This document shows positions 6,199 to 15,103 of a DNA stretch of 64,000 nt, one piece after another. The notes beneath the pieces were generated by a model. The model worked only from the letters and a program-made list of their open reading frames with translations, was not told the origin of the DNA and made no database searches. The stretch spans positions 1-64,000 of the forward strand of contig CAJUNS010000008.1 in NCBI GenBank assembly GCA_910587995.1, given 5' to 3'. The position numbers were made by a program, and so were the translations under genes. Numbering within the stretch: the first letter of the stretch is position 1; each line of letters begins with the position of its first letter. This stretch comes from an uncultured Oscillospiraceae bacterium. GTDB taxonomy: Bacteria; Bacillota_A; Clostridia; Oscillospirales; Acutalibacteraceae.

Positions 6199-9033
6199 TC
6201 AAGGCTCTTCGGGCTTGTCCTCTTTGGCTGTGGGTTCTGTTTTAGGCTCTTCCACAGGAGCCGCAGGGGGCTCAACAGGGAGAGCGGCGGGCTTATGAGT
6301 CTCTTCGAGCTCACGAGACTCTTCGAGCTCGTGAGACTCTTCAAGCTTATGCGCTTCTTCCAACTCCGGCCCGTTTGGGGTGGCCCCTTCCAACCCAGGG
6401 GCTTTTTGGGGCCAGGGCCGGGGCTGGTAGCGGCGCTTGGGCCGGGGCTTGGCCGGGGCGGACCCTTCTGGGGCGGCCTCAGGCTGCTGGGGCTGAGGGG
6501 GAAGCTCCGGCTCTGAGGCGGGCAAAGGAGCGTGCTCCACCTCTCCCCGGTGGAGGGTCATGCTGCCCGGCTGCCGGAAGCTGGCTTGCCGGCGCTTGGC
6601 ATAGCCGGCAAAGCGTCCCACCCGGCGCACTTTGGGGTAGCGGGGGCCTTCTGGATCGGGCTTCTGCAAGCGGCGGGCCAAGGTCAGGTAGCCTACCAGC
6701 AGCATCAGGGAGGCCAAGGTAATCAGTATGCCGGTCCCCAGCCCAGGGGTGTGGTAAATAAACTCAATCTCCGCCAGCTCGCCCTTGGGGACCCGCACGG
6801 CCATAAAGCCTACATTGGCCCGCAGAATGGAAGCCTCTTCCCCGTTGACCCGGGCGGACCAGCCCGCCTCATAGGGTACGCTGAAAAACACCAGCCGGTC
6901 CCGGGTGATGTTGGTCATATTGGCCCGGAAGCCCGAGCTGGTGTAGGCGAAGTTTTCGCAGGCCATAGAGCGGCGGCTCTGGCAGTCGGCCAGGTAGTTT
7001 TCCTCGGTAAAGTCCCGGCTCATGGCGTCCAGATGCTCCAGCATGCCCTCCACGCTGGGAATATCTCCGTCCTCCAGCACGACGGCCCGCAGCATGGAGA
7101 GCTCCCGCTGGCCCACGGAGGTATCGCTGCCTTTGGAAAAGGCCTCGTACTCGCTGCGGGTTAGGTAGTGGTCGTAAGAAAAGCCCATAGGGATGTAGTA
7201 CTCGTTTTCCCAGATGTCATAGCCGTTGGCATTGCCATAGTAGGCCCAGCCGGGCATGGCCGGGTTGTCCGCGTCCTTGCCGGCGAAGAAATCCGGGTCG
7301 TCGTCATCGTCAAAGAGCCAGTGCACCGAGGTTAGGCCCCGCACTCCATAGTGGCTTACCGTGGGCCGGGAGCCCACGTCCCGCTGCACGCCGATGGAGT
7401 CGTAAAAGTCCATCACCGAGCCGGGCACCACGCTGTGGAAGGCCTGAATGGAGGGAATCTGCCAGAACATGGCGGCATTGTCCATGGATTCGTAGAAGTC
7501 CGAGCGGCAGACCTGCAGGTCGGGCAGGTCGATGTTGGCACCGCCGTTGAGCTCATAGGGAATGATGTGGTCCCAGGTGTAGTCGCTCTGGGTTTTGCCT
7601 AGGGCGATGAAGCAGATGGAATACAGCACCGAAACCAGCGAGAGGCACCACAGAACCGCCCGCTTGAAAACCCGGCGGGACTGGCGGCAGAAGAGGAATA
7701 GGTACACCACCAGGGCCAGGCAGATAAGGGAGATGGCCACATACGTCCAGAAGCGGGTGGGGTACTCCATCAGGCCCATGGCCCAGAACTCCTGGTCGTC
7801 CACCGTCTCTTTTTTGGGCATAAAGCCAATTACCGCCCCAATGGCTACGGTGATGGTGAAGGTCCACAACACGGACCGCCGCCAGTCTACCCGTTCGCTT
7901 TCCAGAGACATAATCGTGGCCAGGGCCATCATCAGGGTGAGCATGTAGTACCACCGGGCATAGTAAGAGGCGTTCATCATTTGAAAGGCAGAGTTGAGAA
8001 AGGGCACCAGGGCCATGGCAAACAACACCCAGAGCATTTTTTTCAGCCAATGCTTCCGCCGCAGCTGCAGCCAGCCGATTACGCCGGTCATGCCGAACAG
8101 GGGCAGCCAGGCTCCCAAGGAGGACCACTTGGACTCGGAATCCGGGGTGAAGTTGGGCCGGGCGGGCAGGTCCGGCGGGAAGAAGAAGCACTCCAGAATG
8201 TGCAGGTACCGCTGGTTGCGGTTATAAAGCACGGCGTTCCAGCCGTTGACCATGTTGTCCACCCGGTTGTTTTGCAGCACCGCCAGCACCGAGGGCAGCA
8301 GAAGCAGGCCGGAGAGCCCCACGCCGGTTACCGCTTCCAGCGCCAGCAGCAGAAAGTCTTTGAAAGAGAGCCGCCAGCTGCCGCAGGCGAGGCGCAGGAA
8401 AAAGTAGATGAGGCAGAAGGTTACCTGGCCCACAAAAAAGTAATAGTTGACAAAGCAGCAGGCAAACACAGCCAAGGCGAACAGGCCCCGGCGGCGGGTT
8501 TCCATGTATTCGTCCAGAGCGGCCAGCAGCAGGGGGAAAAAGACAATGGCCTCATGAAAGTGGTTAAAGAAAATATTATAGATGGAAAACCCGGAAAAGG
8601 CGTACAGCACCGCGCCAATCATGGCGGTGTCCGGAGACTTGGTGTAGCGGTGCAGATACACATAGCCCGTAAAGGAGGCGCAGGCAAACTTAAGAATCAG
8701 CAGCGGGCCCATTAAAAATTGAAGCCACTCCGATGGGAAGGGAATGGTCAGCCAGAAGAAGGGGCTGCCCAGCAGGTAGAAGGAGTAGGACCCGATGAAG
8801 TTGGCTCCCAGGTCGGTTAAGTGGTTCCAGCCAATGTTGCCGGCGCGGATGGCGTCGTGGGCCATTCGATAGAAGGGCACCTGCTGTACGTTAAAGTCTC
8901 CATAAAAGAGAAAGCGCCCGCCATCCACCACAAGAAAAGGGAGGAAAACGGCGAAGGAGAGCCCCAGGCCCAGCAGGAAGGATTTTAAAAAGTAATTGTC
9001 ACGAAAGGTTTTTTTCGTCTGTGCAGTTGCCAT
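6199..9033 (-). CDS. yfhO: YfhO family polytopic membrane protein with charged tail repeats
   Basis: 944 aa from ATG 9033. The N-terminal ~500 residues form about 12-13 membrane segments with the family's early loop (YGDFNVQQ); a ~350-residue extracytoplasmic region follows (residues about 520-780), then a last membrane segment. YfhO proteins are GT-C-like and linked to glycosylation of lipoteichoic acid or other envelope polymers. The last ~140 residues are unusual: a Pro/Glu-rich cytoplasmic tail with a repeated six-residue unit (HKLEES, HELEES, RELEET). It is co-directional with the downstream GT2 gene, which is consistent with a shared pathway. Confidence 0.88.
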   Translation of the reverse strand: MATAQTKKTFRDNYFLKSFLLGLGLSFAVFLPFLVVDGGRFLFYGDFNVQQVPFYRMAHDAIRAGNIGWNHLTDLGANFIGSYSFYLLGSPFFWLTIPFPSEWLQFLMGPLLILKFACASFTGYVYLHRYTKSPDTAMIGAVLYAFSGFSIYNIFFNHFHEAIVFFPLLLAALDEYMETRRRGLFALAVFACCFVNYYFFVGQVTFCLIYFFLRLACGSWRLSFKDFLLLALEAVTGVGLSGLLLLPSVLAVLQNNRVDNMVNGWNAVLYNRNQRYLHILECFFFPPDLPARPNFTPDSESKWSSLGAWLPLFGMTGVIGWLQLRRKHWLKKMLWVLFAMALVPFLNSAFQMMNASYYARWYYMLTLMMALATIMSLESERVDWRRSVLWTFTITVAIGAVIGFMPKKETVDDQEFWAMGLMEYPTRFWTYVAISLICLALVVYLFLFCRQSRRVFKRAVLWCLSLVSVLYSICFIALGKTQSDYTWDHIIPYELNGGANIDLPDLQVCRSDFYESMDNAAMFWQIPSIQAFHSVVPGSVMDFYDSIGVQRDVGSRPTVSHYGVRGLTSVHWLFDDDDDPDFFAGKDADNPAMPGWAYYGNANGYDIWENEYYIPMGFSYDHYLTRSEYEAFSKGSDTSVGQRELSMLRAVVLEDGDIPSVEGMLEHLDAMSRDFTEENYLADCQSRRSMACENFAYTSSGFRANMTNITRDRLVFFSVPYEAGWSARVNGEEASILRANVGFMAVRVPKGELAEIEFIYHTPGLGTGILITLASLMLLVGYLTLARRLQKPDPEGPRYPKVRRVGRFAGYAKRRQASFRQPGSMTLHRGEVEHAPLPASEPELPPQPQQPEAAPEGSAPAKPRPKRRYQPRPWPQKAPGLEGATPNGPELEEAHKLEESHELEESRELEETHKPAALPVEPPAAPVEEPKTEPTAKEDKPEEP
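6297..6368. repeat. 18-nt tandem repeat inside the yfhO-like gene
   Basis: Four consecutive 18-nt units begin at 6297, 6315, 6333 and 6351. The first three are close copies built on GAGACTCTTCGAGCTC and the fourth is diverged. They encode the six-residue acidic repeat in the protein tail. Confidence 0.85.
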
Positions 9034-9127
9034 AGAAATACCTCGGTAAGCAGAATATAAATGGAATGGGACACATGGGTTTCCGGTTTGGCGCGGCACC
9101 GCTCTTGCCCCGCATGTTCTTGAGTTC

Positions 9128-9136
9128 ATTATAGCA
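9128..9136 (-). promoter_or_regulatory. Extended -10 promoter for the yfhO-like gene
   Basis: Minus strand TG-C-TATAAT lies about 95 nt before the ATG at 9033. The -35 position reads TTTTCT, which is weak. The 9,034-9,330 stretch between the divergent genes otherwise shows only the opposite promoter. Confidence 0.55.
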
Positions 9137-9258
9137 CATTTTTCCAGAAGAGAAAAGGGGTTTTTGGAGCCGTCTCTATGTATTTTGCCAAAAACCGCAT
9201 CTCAGACATGGACTTTGCGGAAAAAAGAAAGGCGGCTCTACCAATCCGGCCGGGCTTG

Positions 9259-9267
9259 TGCTATACT
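9259..9267 (+). promoter_or_regulatory. Extended -10 promoter for the yfbR-like gene
   Basis: TG-C-TATACT lies about 64 nt upstream of the ATG at 9331. There is no good -35. Confidence 0.45.
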
Positions 9268-9330
9268 GAAAGACAGCGCCGCCGAAAGGCCGGGAGCGGC
9301 CGGAGGCGCGGGCTATTTGTGATTTTTGGG

Positions 9331-9993
9331 ATGGGAGATGATTTTTTGTATCATTTTTTCGCCATGCTTTCCCGGATGAAATACATCAACCGGTGGGGCC
9401 TGATGCGCAATACCCGCCAGGAGAATATCTGTGAGCACAGCCTGGAAACAGCCCTCATTGCCCATGGGCTGGCCAGCATTGGCAACCAGCGCTTTGGCCG
9501 AAGCTACAACGCCGACCGGGCCGCCATGCTGGCCCTGCTCCACGACGCTTCCGAAATCATCACAGGGGACATGCCTACGCCGGTGAAGTATCACTCGGAG
9601 GAGATCCGTCAGGCTTACGCCGAGGTGGAGCATGGGGCGGTGGAGCATTTGGCCTCCATGCTGCCCCAGGAGCTGCGCCCCGCCTACCGGGAGCTGATGA
9701 CCATGAGCGCTCCCGGGGACCAGGAGCTCCGGCCTCTTGTGAAGGCGGCGGACCGGATCTCCGCCATCATCAAGTGCGTGGAAGAGCGCCAAAGCGGCAA
9801 CCGGGACTTTCGGGAGGCGGAGAAAAGCACCCTAAAGGCCCTGGAAGACATGGGCCTGCCTGAGGCGGAGTACTTTCTCCAGGAGTTTTTGCCCAGCTAC
9901 GGCCTGACTCTGGACGAGCAGAACTATTCTACCACCGCAGGGGTAAAAATATCAGACAGTTCTCAGATGTTCTTTTTCAAAGCACTGGACTAG
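9331..9993 (+). CDS. yfbR: HD-domain 5'-deoxynucleotidase, YfbR-like
   Basis: 220 aa from ATG 9331, chosen because FFAMLSRMKYINRWGLMRN matches the beginning of YfbR proteins; no strong ribosome site is visible. HD-domain metal ligands appear as EHSLETA and LLHDASEIITGD, with a later Asp in KAADRISA. YfbR hydrolyses deoxyribonucleoside 5'-monophosphates in nucleotide salvage. The final ~25 residues extend past the typical family end. dusB follows 12 nt later, so the two are probably co-transcribed. Confidence 0.88.
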   Translation: MGDDFLYHFFAMLSRMKYINRWGLMRNTRQENICEHSLETALIAHGLASIGNQRFGRSYNADRAAMLALLHDASEIITGDMPTPVKYHSEEIRQAYAEVEHGAVEHLASMLPQELRPAYRELMTMSAPGDQELRPLVKAADRISAIIKCVEERQSGNRDFREAEKSTLKALEDMGLPEAEYFLQEFLPSYGLTLDEQNYSTTAGVKISDSSQMFFFKALD

Positions 9994-10005
9994 GAGGCGC
10001 GGCAT

Positions 10006-10983
10006 ATGAAAATTGGCAGCATTGAGATTAAGGGCCGGGCCGCCTTGGCCCCCATGGCCGGGGTAACGGACGCGGCGTTCCGGCAGGTGTGCGAGGGGCT
10101 GGGCGCGGCTTATACGGTCAGCGAGATGATCAGCGCCAAGGCCATGGAATATAACGATAAAAAAACCGCCTCCCTGGCGGACATCACCCAGGACCAGGGG
10201 CCGGTGTTTTTGCAGATTTTTGGCGCGGAGCCTCTGTGCATGGCCCATGCCGCCGGAAAGCTGGCCCGGCTGAACCCGGCGGGCCTTGATATTAACATGG
10301 GCTGCCCCATGCCCAAAATCACCGGGCCTGGGGCGGGCTCCGCCCTGATGCGGAACCCGGAGCTGTGCGGGCAAATCGTCCGGGCGGTAAAGGAAGCGGC
10401 GGGCCTGCCCGTCACGGTGAAAATGCGGGCTGGCTGGGACAAAGGCAGCGTCAACGCGTTGGAGGTGGCCCAAGCCTGTGAGGCCGCGGGTGCGGACGCG
10501 GTCTGCGTCCATGGCCGCACCCGGGACCAGCTCTACCAGGGACGGGCGGACTGGGACGTGATTCGGGCCGTGAAGGCCGGGGTAAGCGTCCCTGTCATCG
10601 GCAACGGGGACGTGACGGACCCCCTCTCCGCCGGGGCCCTGCTCACCGAGACCGGCTGCGATCTGGTGATGGTGGGCCGGGGCGCTTTGGGCAATCCCTG
10701 GGTTTTTCGAGACATCAACGCCCACCTGCGCGATGAGAGCCTGATTATGCCCCCGCCCACCCTGACCCAGTGGCTGCTAACCCTGCGCAGGCATATCGGC
10801 CTGATGTGCCAATATAAGGGCGAAGGCCGGGCCATGCCCGAGGCCCGCAAGCACGCGGCCTGGTACCTAAAGGGCATCCGGGGCGCGGCGGAGTTCCGGC
10901 GGCGGGCGGGCCAGCTGAGCACCCTGGCGGACTTGGACCGGCTGGTGGAGGACATCTACCGGACAGACCAGGAGGAAGAGTAA
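10006..10983 (+). CDS. dusB: tRNA-dihydrouridine synthase, DusB type
   Basis: 325 aa, full length. The N-terminal FMN-binding TIM barrel carries LAPMAGVTD, the catalytic cysteine in INMGCPMPK, the VKMRAGW phosphate-binding strand and VIGNGDV; a small C-terminal helical domain follows. It reduces uridine to dihydrouridine in the tRNA D-loop using NADPH. GGAGG lies 7 nt before the ATG. Confidence 0.95.
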   Translation: MKIGSIEIKGRAALAPMAGVTDAAFRQVCEGLGAAYTVSEMISAKAMEYNDKKTASLADITQDQGPVFLQIFGAEPLCMAHAAGKLARLNPAGLDINMGCPMPKITGPGAGSALMRNPELCGQIVRAVKEAAGLPVTVKMRAGWDKGSVNALEVAQACEAAGADAVCVHGRTRDQLYQGRADWDVIRAVKAGVSVPVIGNGDVTDPLSAGALLTETGCDLVMVGRGALGNPWVFRDINAHLRDESLIMPPPTLTQWLLTLRRHIGLMCQYKGEGRAMPEARKHAAWYLKGIRGAAEFRRRAGQLSTLADLDRLVEDIYRTDQEEE

Positions 10984-11042
10984 GAGGCATGCCTCCTTCC
11001 CGGAAAATTTACGCTTCATTCACATCCTGGCTCAGAATCCAC

Positions 11043-11071
11043 TTGACTTGCCCACCCCAATGCCGTAAACT
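11043..11071 (+). promoter_or_regulatory. Sigma-A promoter for the 11,107 gene
   Basis: TTGACT (11043-11048), 17-bp spacer, TAAACT (11066-11071), with an AAGGAGG site further down before the ATG. Confidence 0.6.
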
Positions 11072-11106
11072 AATAGAATAGACTTTAGTTTTAAGGAGGC
11101 AAACCC

Positions 11107-11727
11107 ATGCAAAAAGGTAAGTTCGGCATTGTCCTATGCTTCTATCCCATCGCGGCCTTTGCCGCCGTCATCCTCAATTCCCCCCTGATCGCCGCCGCCC
11201 TCGCGGCCCTGGCGGTGTTTGTGGAGCGGGACGAGTGGGCCGGCCGGCAGACGCTCCAGGCCTGGATGCTCAGCGCCCTGGTCTGGTTTTTCGACAAGGC
11301 GGTCCGGCTGGTCACCGCCCGCATGGACATTCCGGTGGTGTCCATTATGCTGGAGGTGGCCTCTACGGTGCTGTTTGTGGTGGTCTACCTGGCGGCGATT
11401 TTCCTGAGTATTCTGGCCATTATCCGGACCATGCACGGCGGCGAGGCCAACCTGCCCTTTTTCGCCGAGCTGGCCTACCGGCTTTATGGAAAGACCCGGC
11501 CCAAGGCCCTGCCCCATCCGGGCCAGTACCCCCCGCCCTATGGCGGACAGCCTCCCCAGCCCGGCCAGCCGGCGTATCCGAGCCAGGCTCCTGGCCAGCA
11601 GCCCCCCTATGGGCAGCCTCCCGTGCCGCCTCAGCCCCCGGTGGGCTACCCGCCGGTAGCGCCCCAGCCCCCGGTACAGGAGCAGCCCCAGCCGCCTCAA
11701 CCGCCCCAGCCTCCCGTAAATTCTTAA
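11107..11727 (+). CDS. Small membrane protein with Pro/Gln/Tyr-rich tail
   Basis: 206 aa. Membrane segments are predicted at about residues 8-38, 52-64 and 78-103; a conserved-looking FFAELAYRLYG segment follows. The last ~70 residues are low complexity, rich in PPYG, QPP and QPG triplets, and probably cytoplasmic and disordered. The three-helix body resembles DUF4870-type proteins, but I cannot assign it firmly. It stands upstream of the DHHW gene with its own promoter. Confidence 0.75.
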   Translation: MQKGKFGIVLCFYPIAAFAAVILNSPLIAAALAALAVFVERDEWAGRQTLQAWMLSALVWFFDKAVRLVTARMDIPVVSIMLEVASTVLFVVVYLAAIFLSILAIIRTMHGGEANLPFFAELAYRLYGKTRPKALPHPGQYPPPYGGQPPQPGQPAYPSQAPGQQPPYGQPPVPPQPPVGYPPVAPQPPVQEQPQPPQPPQPPVNS

Positions 11728-11901
11728 AAGACGCGCAGGCCCGCCGCCAAGTGTAGCAAGCGCCCTCCGCTCAAGAGCAAGGGCTTCATAGCTTGGCCAA
11801 GCCCATGCCATGGGCTTCTTCCAGGCCTGCGCGGCGCGGCCTTTCCAACACTTTCCCCCCATCTCTTCATCTCCATCCCACCACAGAAAGGAGGACCTTC
11901 C

Positions 11902-13113
11902 GTGGAGCGTGAATACCTACGCCGCCAAAACAGCGGGCCTCAGCGGCATCCCCAGCTTTACGGCAGCGGACGCCGCAGGCGGGGCGGCCCCCCCTGGATT
12001 GTGTGGGTGCTGCTGGCCCTGGCCCTGATTGTTTTGGCCACGGTGGTCATTGTGAAGCTGAGCACCGGCGGCGAGGCAGGCCTGGACGAGCCCCCGGAGA
12101 GCGCCTCATCCTCCTTCTTCTATAGCCCTCCCCCGGAGAGCATACCCGATCCTACGCCCACGCCCCAGCCTCCAGCGGCTCAAGAGCCCCAGGCCCCCCA
12201 GTCGGAGCCCCAGGATTTGGGCTCCCTGATGGCAGCGGATGGTTTTGGCTATGCCTATTACCACTTTGACGAGGAAGCCGCCAACCAGTACATTCTGGCC
12301 GTGGACGCCGCCGGGCGGGCCCTCTCTGACACCGCTGCCCTGTACAGCCTCATCGCCCCCACCAGCATGGACGTGCTGCTGCCCGAGGAATATCTGGTTC
12401 AGCACAACGTGAACAGCAGCGACCAGCGCAAGGCTTTGGACCGGTACCTCATTCCTTCCATCAACGCCATGAATCCAGAGGTGAAGACCGTTCCCCTCTT
12501 CGAGCCTTTGCGGGCTCACTGCGGCGAGGCTGTCTATTACGGCTCGGACCGGACCTGGACCCAGCTGGGAGGCTATTACGCCTATGTGGAGTTCTGCAAG
12601 ACTAAAGGCATAGAGCCCGCCGCCTTGGATTCGTTTACAAAGGAGGAATATGAGGGCTTCTTGGGGGGCCTGAGCACAGAGGCCGGGGAGGCCTATGCCC
12701 TGGACCCGGACACAGTGACCGCCTATCTTCCGGGAGGAAAAACCTCCCTGCGGTATTATGACGAAGAGGGAGAGCTGGCCCAGTGGCCGGTGATCCTAAA
12801 CGGCGAGGGCTATGATTCCTCTCTGCTCTATCTGATCTTCGCGGCGGGGGACCATGCCTACAAGGAGCTGGTCAACGAGGATCTGCCTGAGGGCCCGGTG
12901 TGTGTGGTGGTGCAGGATTCCTTTGGCAACTATTTCATCCCCTTCCTCACCCGGCATTACCAGAAGGTGGTGGTGGTGGACTGCCGCTACTATGAGGGCA
13001 GCGTAAAGGAGCTGGCCGCGGAGGAAGGAGCGGAGGACGTAATTTTGCTCAACAGCTTGTTTTTAACCACAGACGCTTCCGCCGGGGAGCGGCTGGCAGG
13101 CCTCTTCGGTTAA
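11902..13113 (+). CDS. DHHW family extracytoplasmic protein (SGNH/AlgX-like)
   Basis: 403 aa from GTG 11902, with AAAGGAGG 8 nt upstream. A short basic cytoplasmic N terminus, one membrane anchor (about residues 33-54) and a Pro/Ser/Glu-rich linker precede an extracytoplasmic domain. That domain carries SDRTWTQLGGYYAY, the counterpart of the family D-H-H-W-T motif, and VVVQDSFGNYF, where Asp-Ser resembles the SGNH Ser block. DHHW proteins commonly partner MBOAT O-acyltransferases in modifying envelope polysaccharides. The first His of the motif is Arg here, so activity is uncertain. No MBOAT is adjacent. Confidence 0.8.
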   Translation: MEREYLRRQNSGPQRHPQLYGSGRRRRGGPPWIVWVLLALALIVLATVVIVKLSTGGEAGLDEPPESASSSFFYSPPPESIPDPTPTPQPPAAQEPQAPQSEPQDLGSLMAADGFGYAYYHFDEEAANQYILAVDAAGRALSDTAALYSLIAPTSMDVLLPEEYLVQHNVNSSDQRKALDRYLIPSINAMNPEVKTVPLFEPLRAHCGEAVYYGSDRTWTQLGGYYAYVEFCKTKGIEPAALDSFTKEEYEGFLGGLSTEAGEAYALDPDTVTAYLPGGKTSLRYYDEEGELAQWPVILNGEGYDSSLLYLIFAAGDHAYKELVNEDLPEGPVCVVVQDSFGNYFIPFLTRHYQKVVVVDCRYYEGSVKELAAEEGAEDVILLNSLFLTTDASAGERLAGLFG

Positions 13114-13135
13114 ACATAGAGCCAACGAAGGATAA

Positions 13136-13171
13136 GGAAAGGAGGAGGCGCTGTGAGCCTCCTCCTTTTCC
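13136..13171. terminator. Hairpin downstream of the DHHW gene
   Basis: GGAAAGGAGGAGGC pairs with GCCTCCTCCTTTTCC around a 7-nt loop. The plus-strand tail (AAAACTTTT) is a weak U-tract. Confidence 0.6.
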
Positions 13172-13190
13172 AAAACTTTTAGGCAACGCG

Positions 13191-13264
13191 AAAACAGTGG
13201 GCTCTTTGATGCAGCCAGCCACTTTCTCTATGGCTGGCCTCATCAAGGAGTCCACTGTTTTTTT
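13191..13264. terminator. Very long hairpin, probable bidirectional terminator
   Basis: The arms 13,192-13,220 and 13,232-13,260 pair over 29 positions with four mismatches. TTTTTTT follows on the plus strand and TTTT on the minus. It sits between the DHHW gene and the tail of the fatty acid operon. The stem is longer than terminators need, so it may descend from a mobile palindromic element. Confidence 0.7.
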
Positions 13265-13357
13265 GCGTCCCAGGGCATCGCACAGAAAGCCCTTTGCGGT
13301 AGAAGCGCGAGGCGCGCCCCCGCTTGCTGCGCCGGAGGCTTTGGCTGGCTTTGCGCG

Positions 13358-13840
13358 CTAGTAATCTTCCGGCCGCAGAAAGCGTTCCGGCACATGCTTC
13401 ATCACTTGGTCCACACCGTACTTTTTCTGCCATTCCTCACCCATATTGGGGTAAAAGGTCCGCGTGGCGAATTCCTCCGCCAAGTTCCCCCACAGATTGC
13501 CCGTTCCGAACAAAAACTCGCAGGGGTCCTGGTCGTAGTGAATGTGCAGCGAGAGCTCCATGACCAGCCACATTTGCAGGGCCATGTCCGCATCCAGCTT
13601 GGAGTTTGCCAGAATAAAATTGTACTGAGACTCCAAAATAGGGCGGCATACCGCCTCTGGCTGGGCGTCGGTAAAAAGCCGCATAGCTAGGTCTAAATAG
13701 GACCGCAGGGGCTCCCCCTCCAGATCGTTCTTCACAGGCAGGGCCAGCAGGCTGGACTTCTCCATACGCAGAATAGTGCGCATGAAGTACCGGAAAATCC
13801 GGTCCAGATTCTCGCCGCCATACTGGGTTCTCACGTTCAT
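13358..13840 (-). CDS. Unknown 160-aa protein, last gene of the fatty acid operon
   Basis: 160 aa, soluble and helical by eye, with no signal peptide or membrane segment. Distinctive stretches are ESQYNFILANSKLD, MALQMWLVMELSLHIHYD and GTGNLWGNLAEEF; His and Asp residues in the second could bind metal, but this is a guess. I do not recognise the family. It lies 9 nt downstream of the GNAT gene and is probably co-transcribed with it. Confidence 0.7.
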   Translation of the reverse strand: MNVRTQYGGENLDRIFRYFMRTILRMEKSSLLALPVKNDLEGEPLRSYLDLAMRLFTDAQPEAVCRPILESQYNFILANSKLDADMALQMWLVMELSLHIHYDQDPCEFLFGTGNLWGNLAEEFATRTFYPNMGEEWQKKYGVDQVMKHVPERFLRPEDY

Positions 13841-13849
13841 AAAGCCTCC

Positions 13850-14332
13850 TCACAGCCGCTTCTCCATATATCCGCAGGTAAAGGGGAAGAAATCAAATTT
13901 CTTTGTGCCTATGTGTGTAAATCCATAGCCTTCATACCAGCGGCGGAGCCTCTGGTTTTCTTCTACAATGCCAATTTCTATGCGGGAGCCTCCCAGCCGC
14001 TGGGCTTGGGAGAAAGCATGCTCCAGCAGCCGCCCGCCTATGCCCTTGTGCCGGTGGGCGGGGGACACGCAGAGATTGTTCAGCTCACAGCCTTCTCCAT
14101 CCCCTGCCAGCAGAGAAGCATAGCCCAGGATTTCCCCCTGGCGCTCACACACGAACATGACCCGCCGGGGGTCTTGCCGCTGGGCCTCCAGCCGTTCCGC
14201 TGTGATGGCAAAGGCGGTAAAGCGGGGGGCGTTTTCTGGGGTGAAGCCAAACTCCTGGGCCACTGTGTTAAAGCTCTCCCGAATCAGCCGGACGCAGGCC
14301 AAAGCTTCTTCGGGCCTCATAGGGCGGATCAT
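13850..14332 (-). CDS. GNAT family N-acetyltransferase
   Basis: 160 aa. The acetyl-CoA-binding motif A is clear: LNNLCVSPAHRHKGIGGRLL, with the R-x-x-G-x-G/A loop, followed by the NQRLRRWYEGYGF motif B. The substrate is unknown. It starts 10 nt after the accA stop in the same direction, so it probably rides on the fatty acid operon transcript. Confidence 0.88.
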   Translation of the reverse strand: MIRPMRPEEALACVRLIRESFNTVAQEFGFTPENAPRFTAFAITAERLEAQRQDPRRVMFVCERQGEILGYASLLAGDGEGCELNNLCVSPAHRHKGIGGRLLEHAFSQAQRLGGSRIEIGIVEENQRLRRWYEGYGFTHIGTKKFDFFPFTCGYMEKRL

Positions 14333-14341
14333 GCCGGACCC

Positions 14342-15103
14342 TCAGAACTTCCGGAAGCGCTGGTAGCGGGCTTCCAGAAGCTCTTCGGTGGGGGTGGCGA
14401 TGAGGCCGGGCAGAGCCTCGGCCAGCAGCTCCTTGATTTGGGCGAAAGCCGACTCAAAGTCCTCTTCCGGAATTACCCGCTCCACCACGCCGTTGGCTTC
14501 CAGGTCCTGGGCGGTAAGCTTGAGGCATTCGGCGGCCTCCTTCACCTTTTTCGAGTCCTTCCAGAGGATGCTGGCACAGCCCTCGGGAGAGATCACCGAG
14601 TATACGGCGTTTTCCAAAATCCACACCTGGTCTGCCAAGGCCAGAGCCAGAGCCCCGCCGCTGCCGCCCTCGCCAATGAGGATGGAGATCACTGGAGTGC
14701 GCAGGGTGGAGAGCTCCATGAGGTTTTCCGCGATGGCCTGGCCCTGGCCCCGCTCTTCGGCTCCCAGGCCGCAGTAGGCCCCGGAGGTGTCCACAAAGCA
14801 CACCACAGGGCGCTGGAATTTTTCCGCCTGCTTCATCAGCCGCAGGGCCTTGCGGTAGCCCTCTGGGTTGGGCATGCCGAAATTCCGCCGGAGCCGTTCT
14901 TTGGTGTCGGTTCCCTTCTCAATGGCGATAACCGTTACGGGGATGTTGCCCAGCAGGGCCAGCCCGCCCACAATGGCTGGGTCGTCGGCAAAGCGCCGGT
15001 CGCCGTGCAGCTCCACAAAACCGTCGAAGATATTCTCAATATAAGCCGCGCCCGTAGGACGTCCTTTGGACCGGGCCAGCATCACCTTGTCATACGCGCT
15101 CAT
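14342..15103 (-). CDS. accA: Acetyl-CoA carboxylase carboxyltransferase subunit alpha
   Basis: 253 aa. With AccD it transfers CO2 from carboxybiotin to acetyl-CoA, giving malonyl-CoA. The crotonase-like core is marked by FVDTSGAYCG and IGEGGSGGALALA, which hold the oxyanion-hole glycines. The ATG overlaps the accD stop (ATGA), so the two subunits are translationally coupled. It is shorter than E. coli AccA at the N terminus, as is common in this type of cluster. Confidence 0.95.
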   Translation of the reverse strand: MSAYDKVMLARSKGRPTGAAYIENIFDGFVELHGDRRFADDPAIVGGLALLGNIPVTVIAIEKGTDTKERLRRNFGMPNPEGYRKALRLMKQAEKFQRPVVCFVDTSGAYCGLGAEERGQGQAIAENLMELSTLRTPVISILIGEGGSGGALALALADQVWILENAVYSVISPEGCASILWKDSKKVKEAAECLKLTAQDLEANGVVERVIPEEDFESAFAQIKELLAEALPGLIATPTEELLEARYQRFRKF

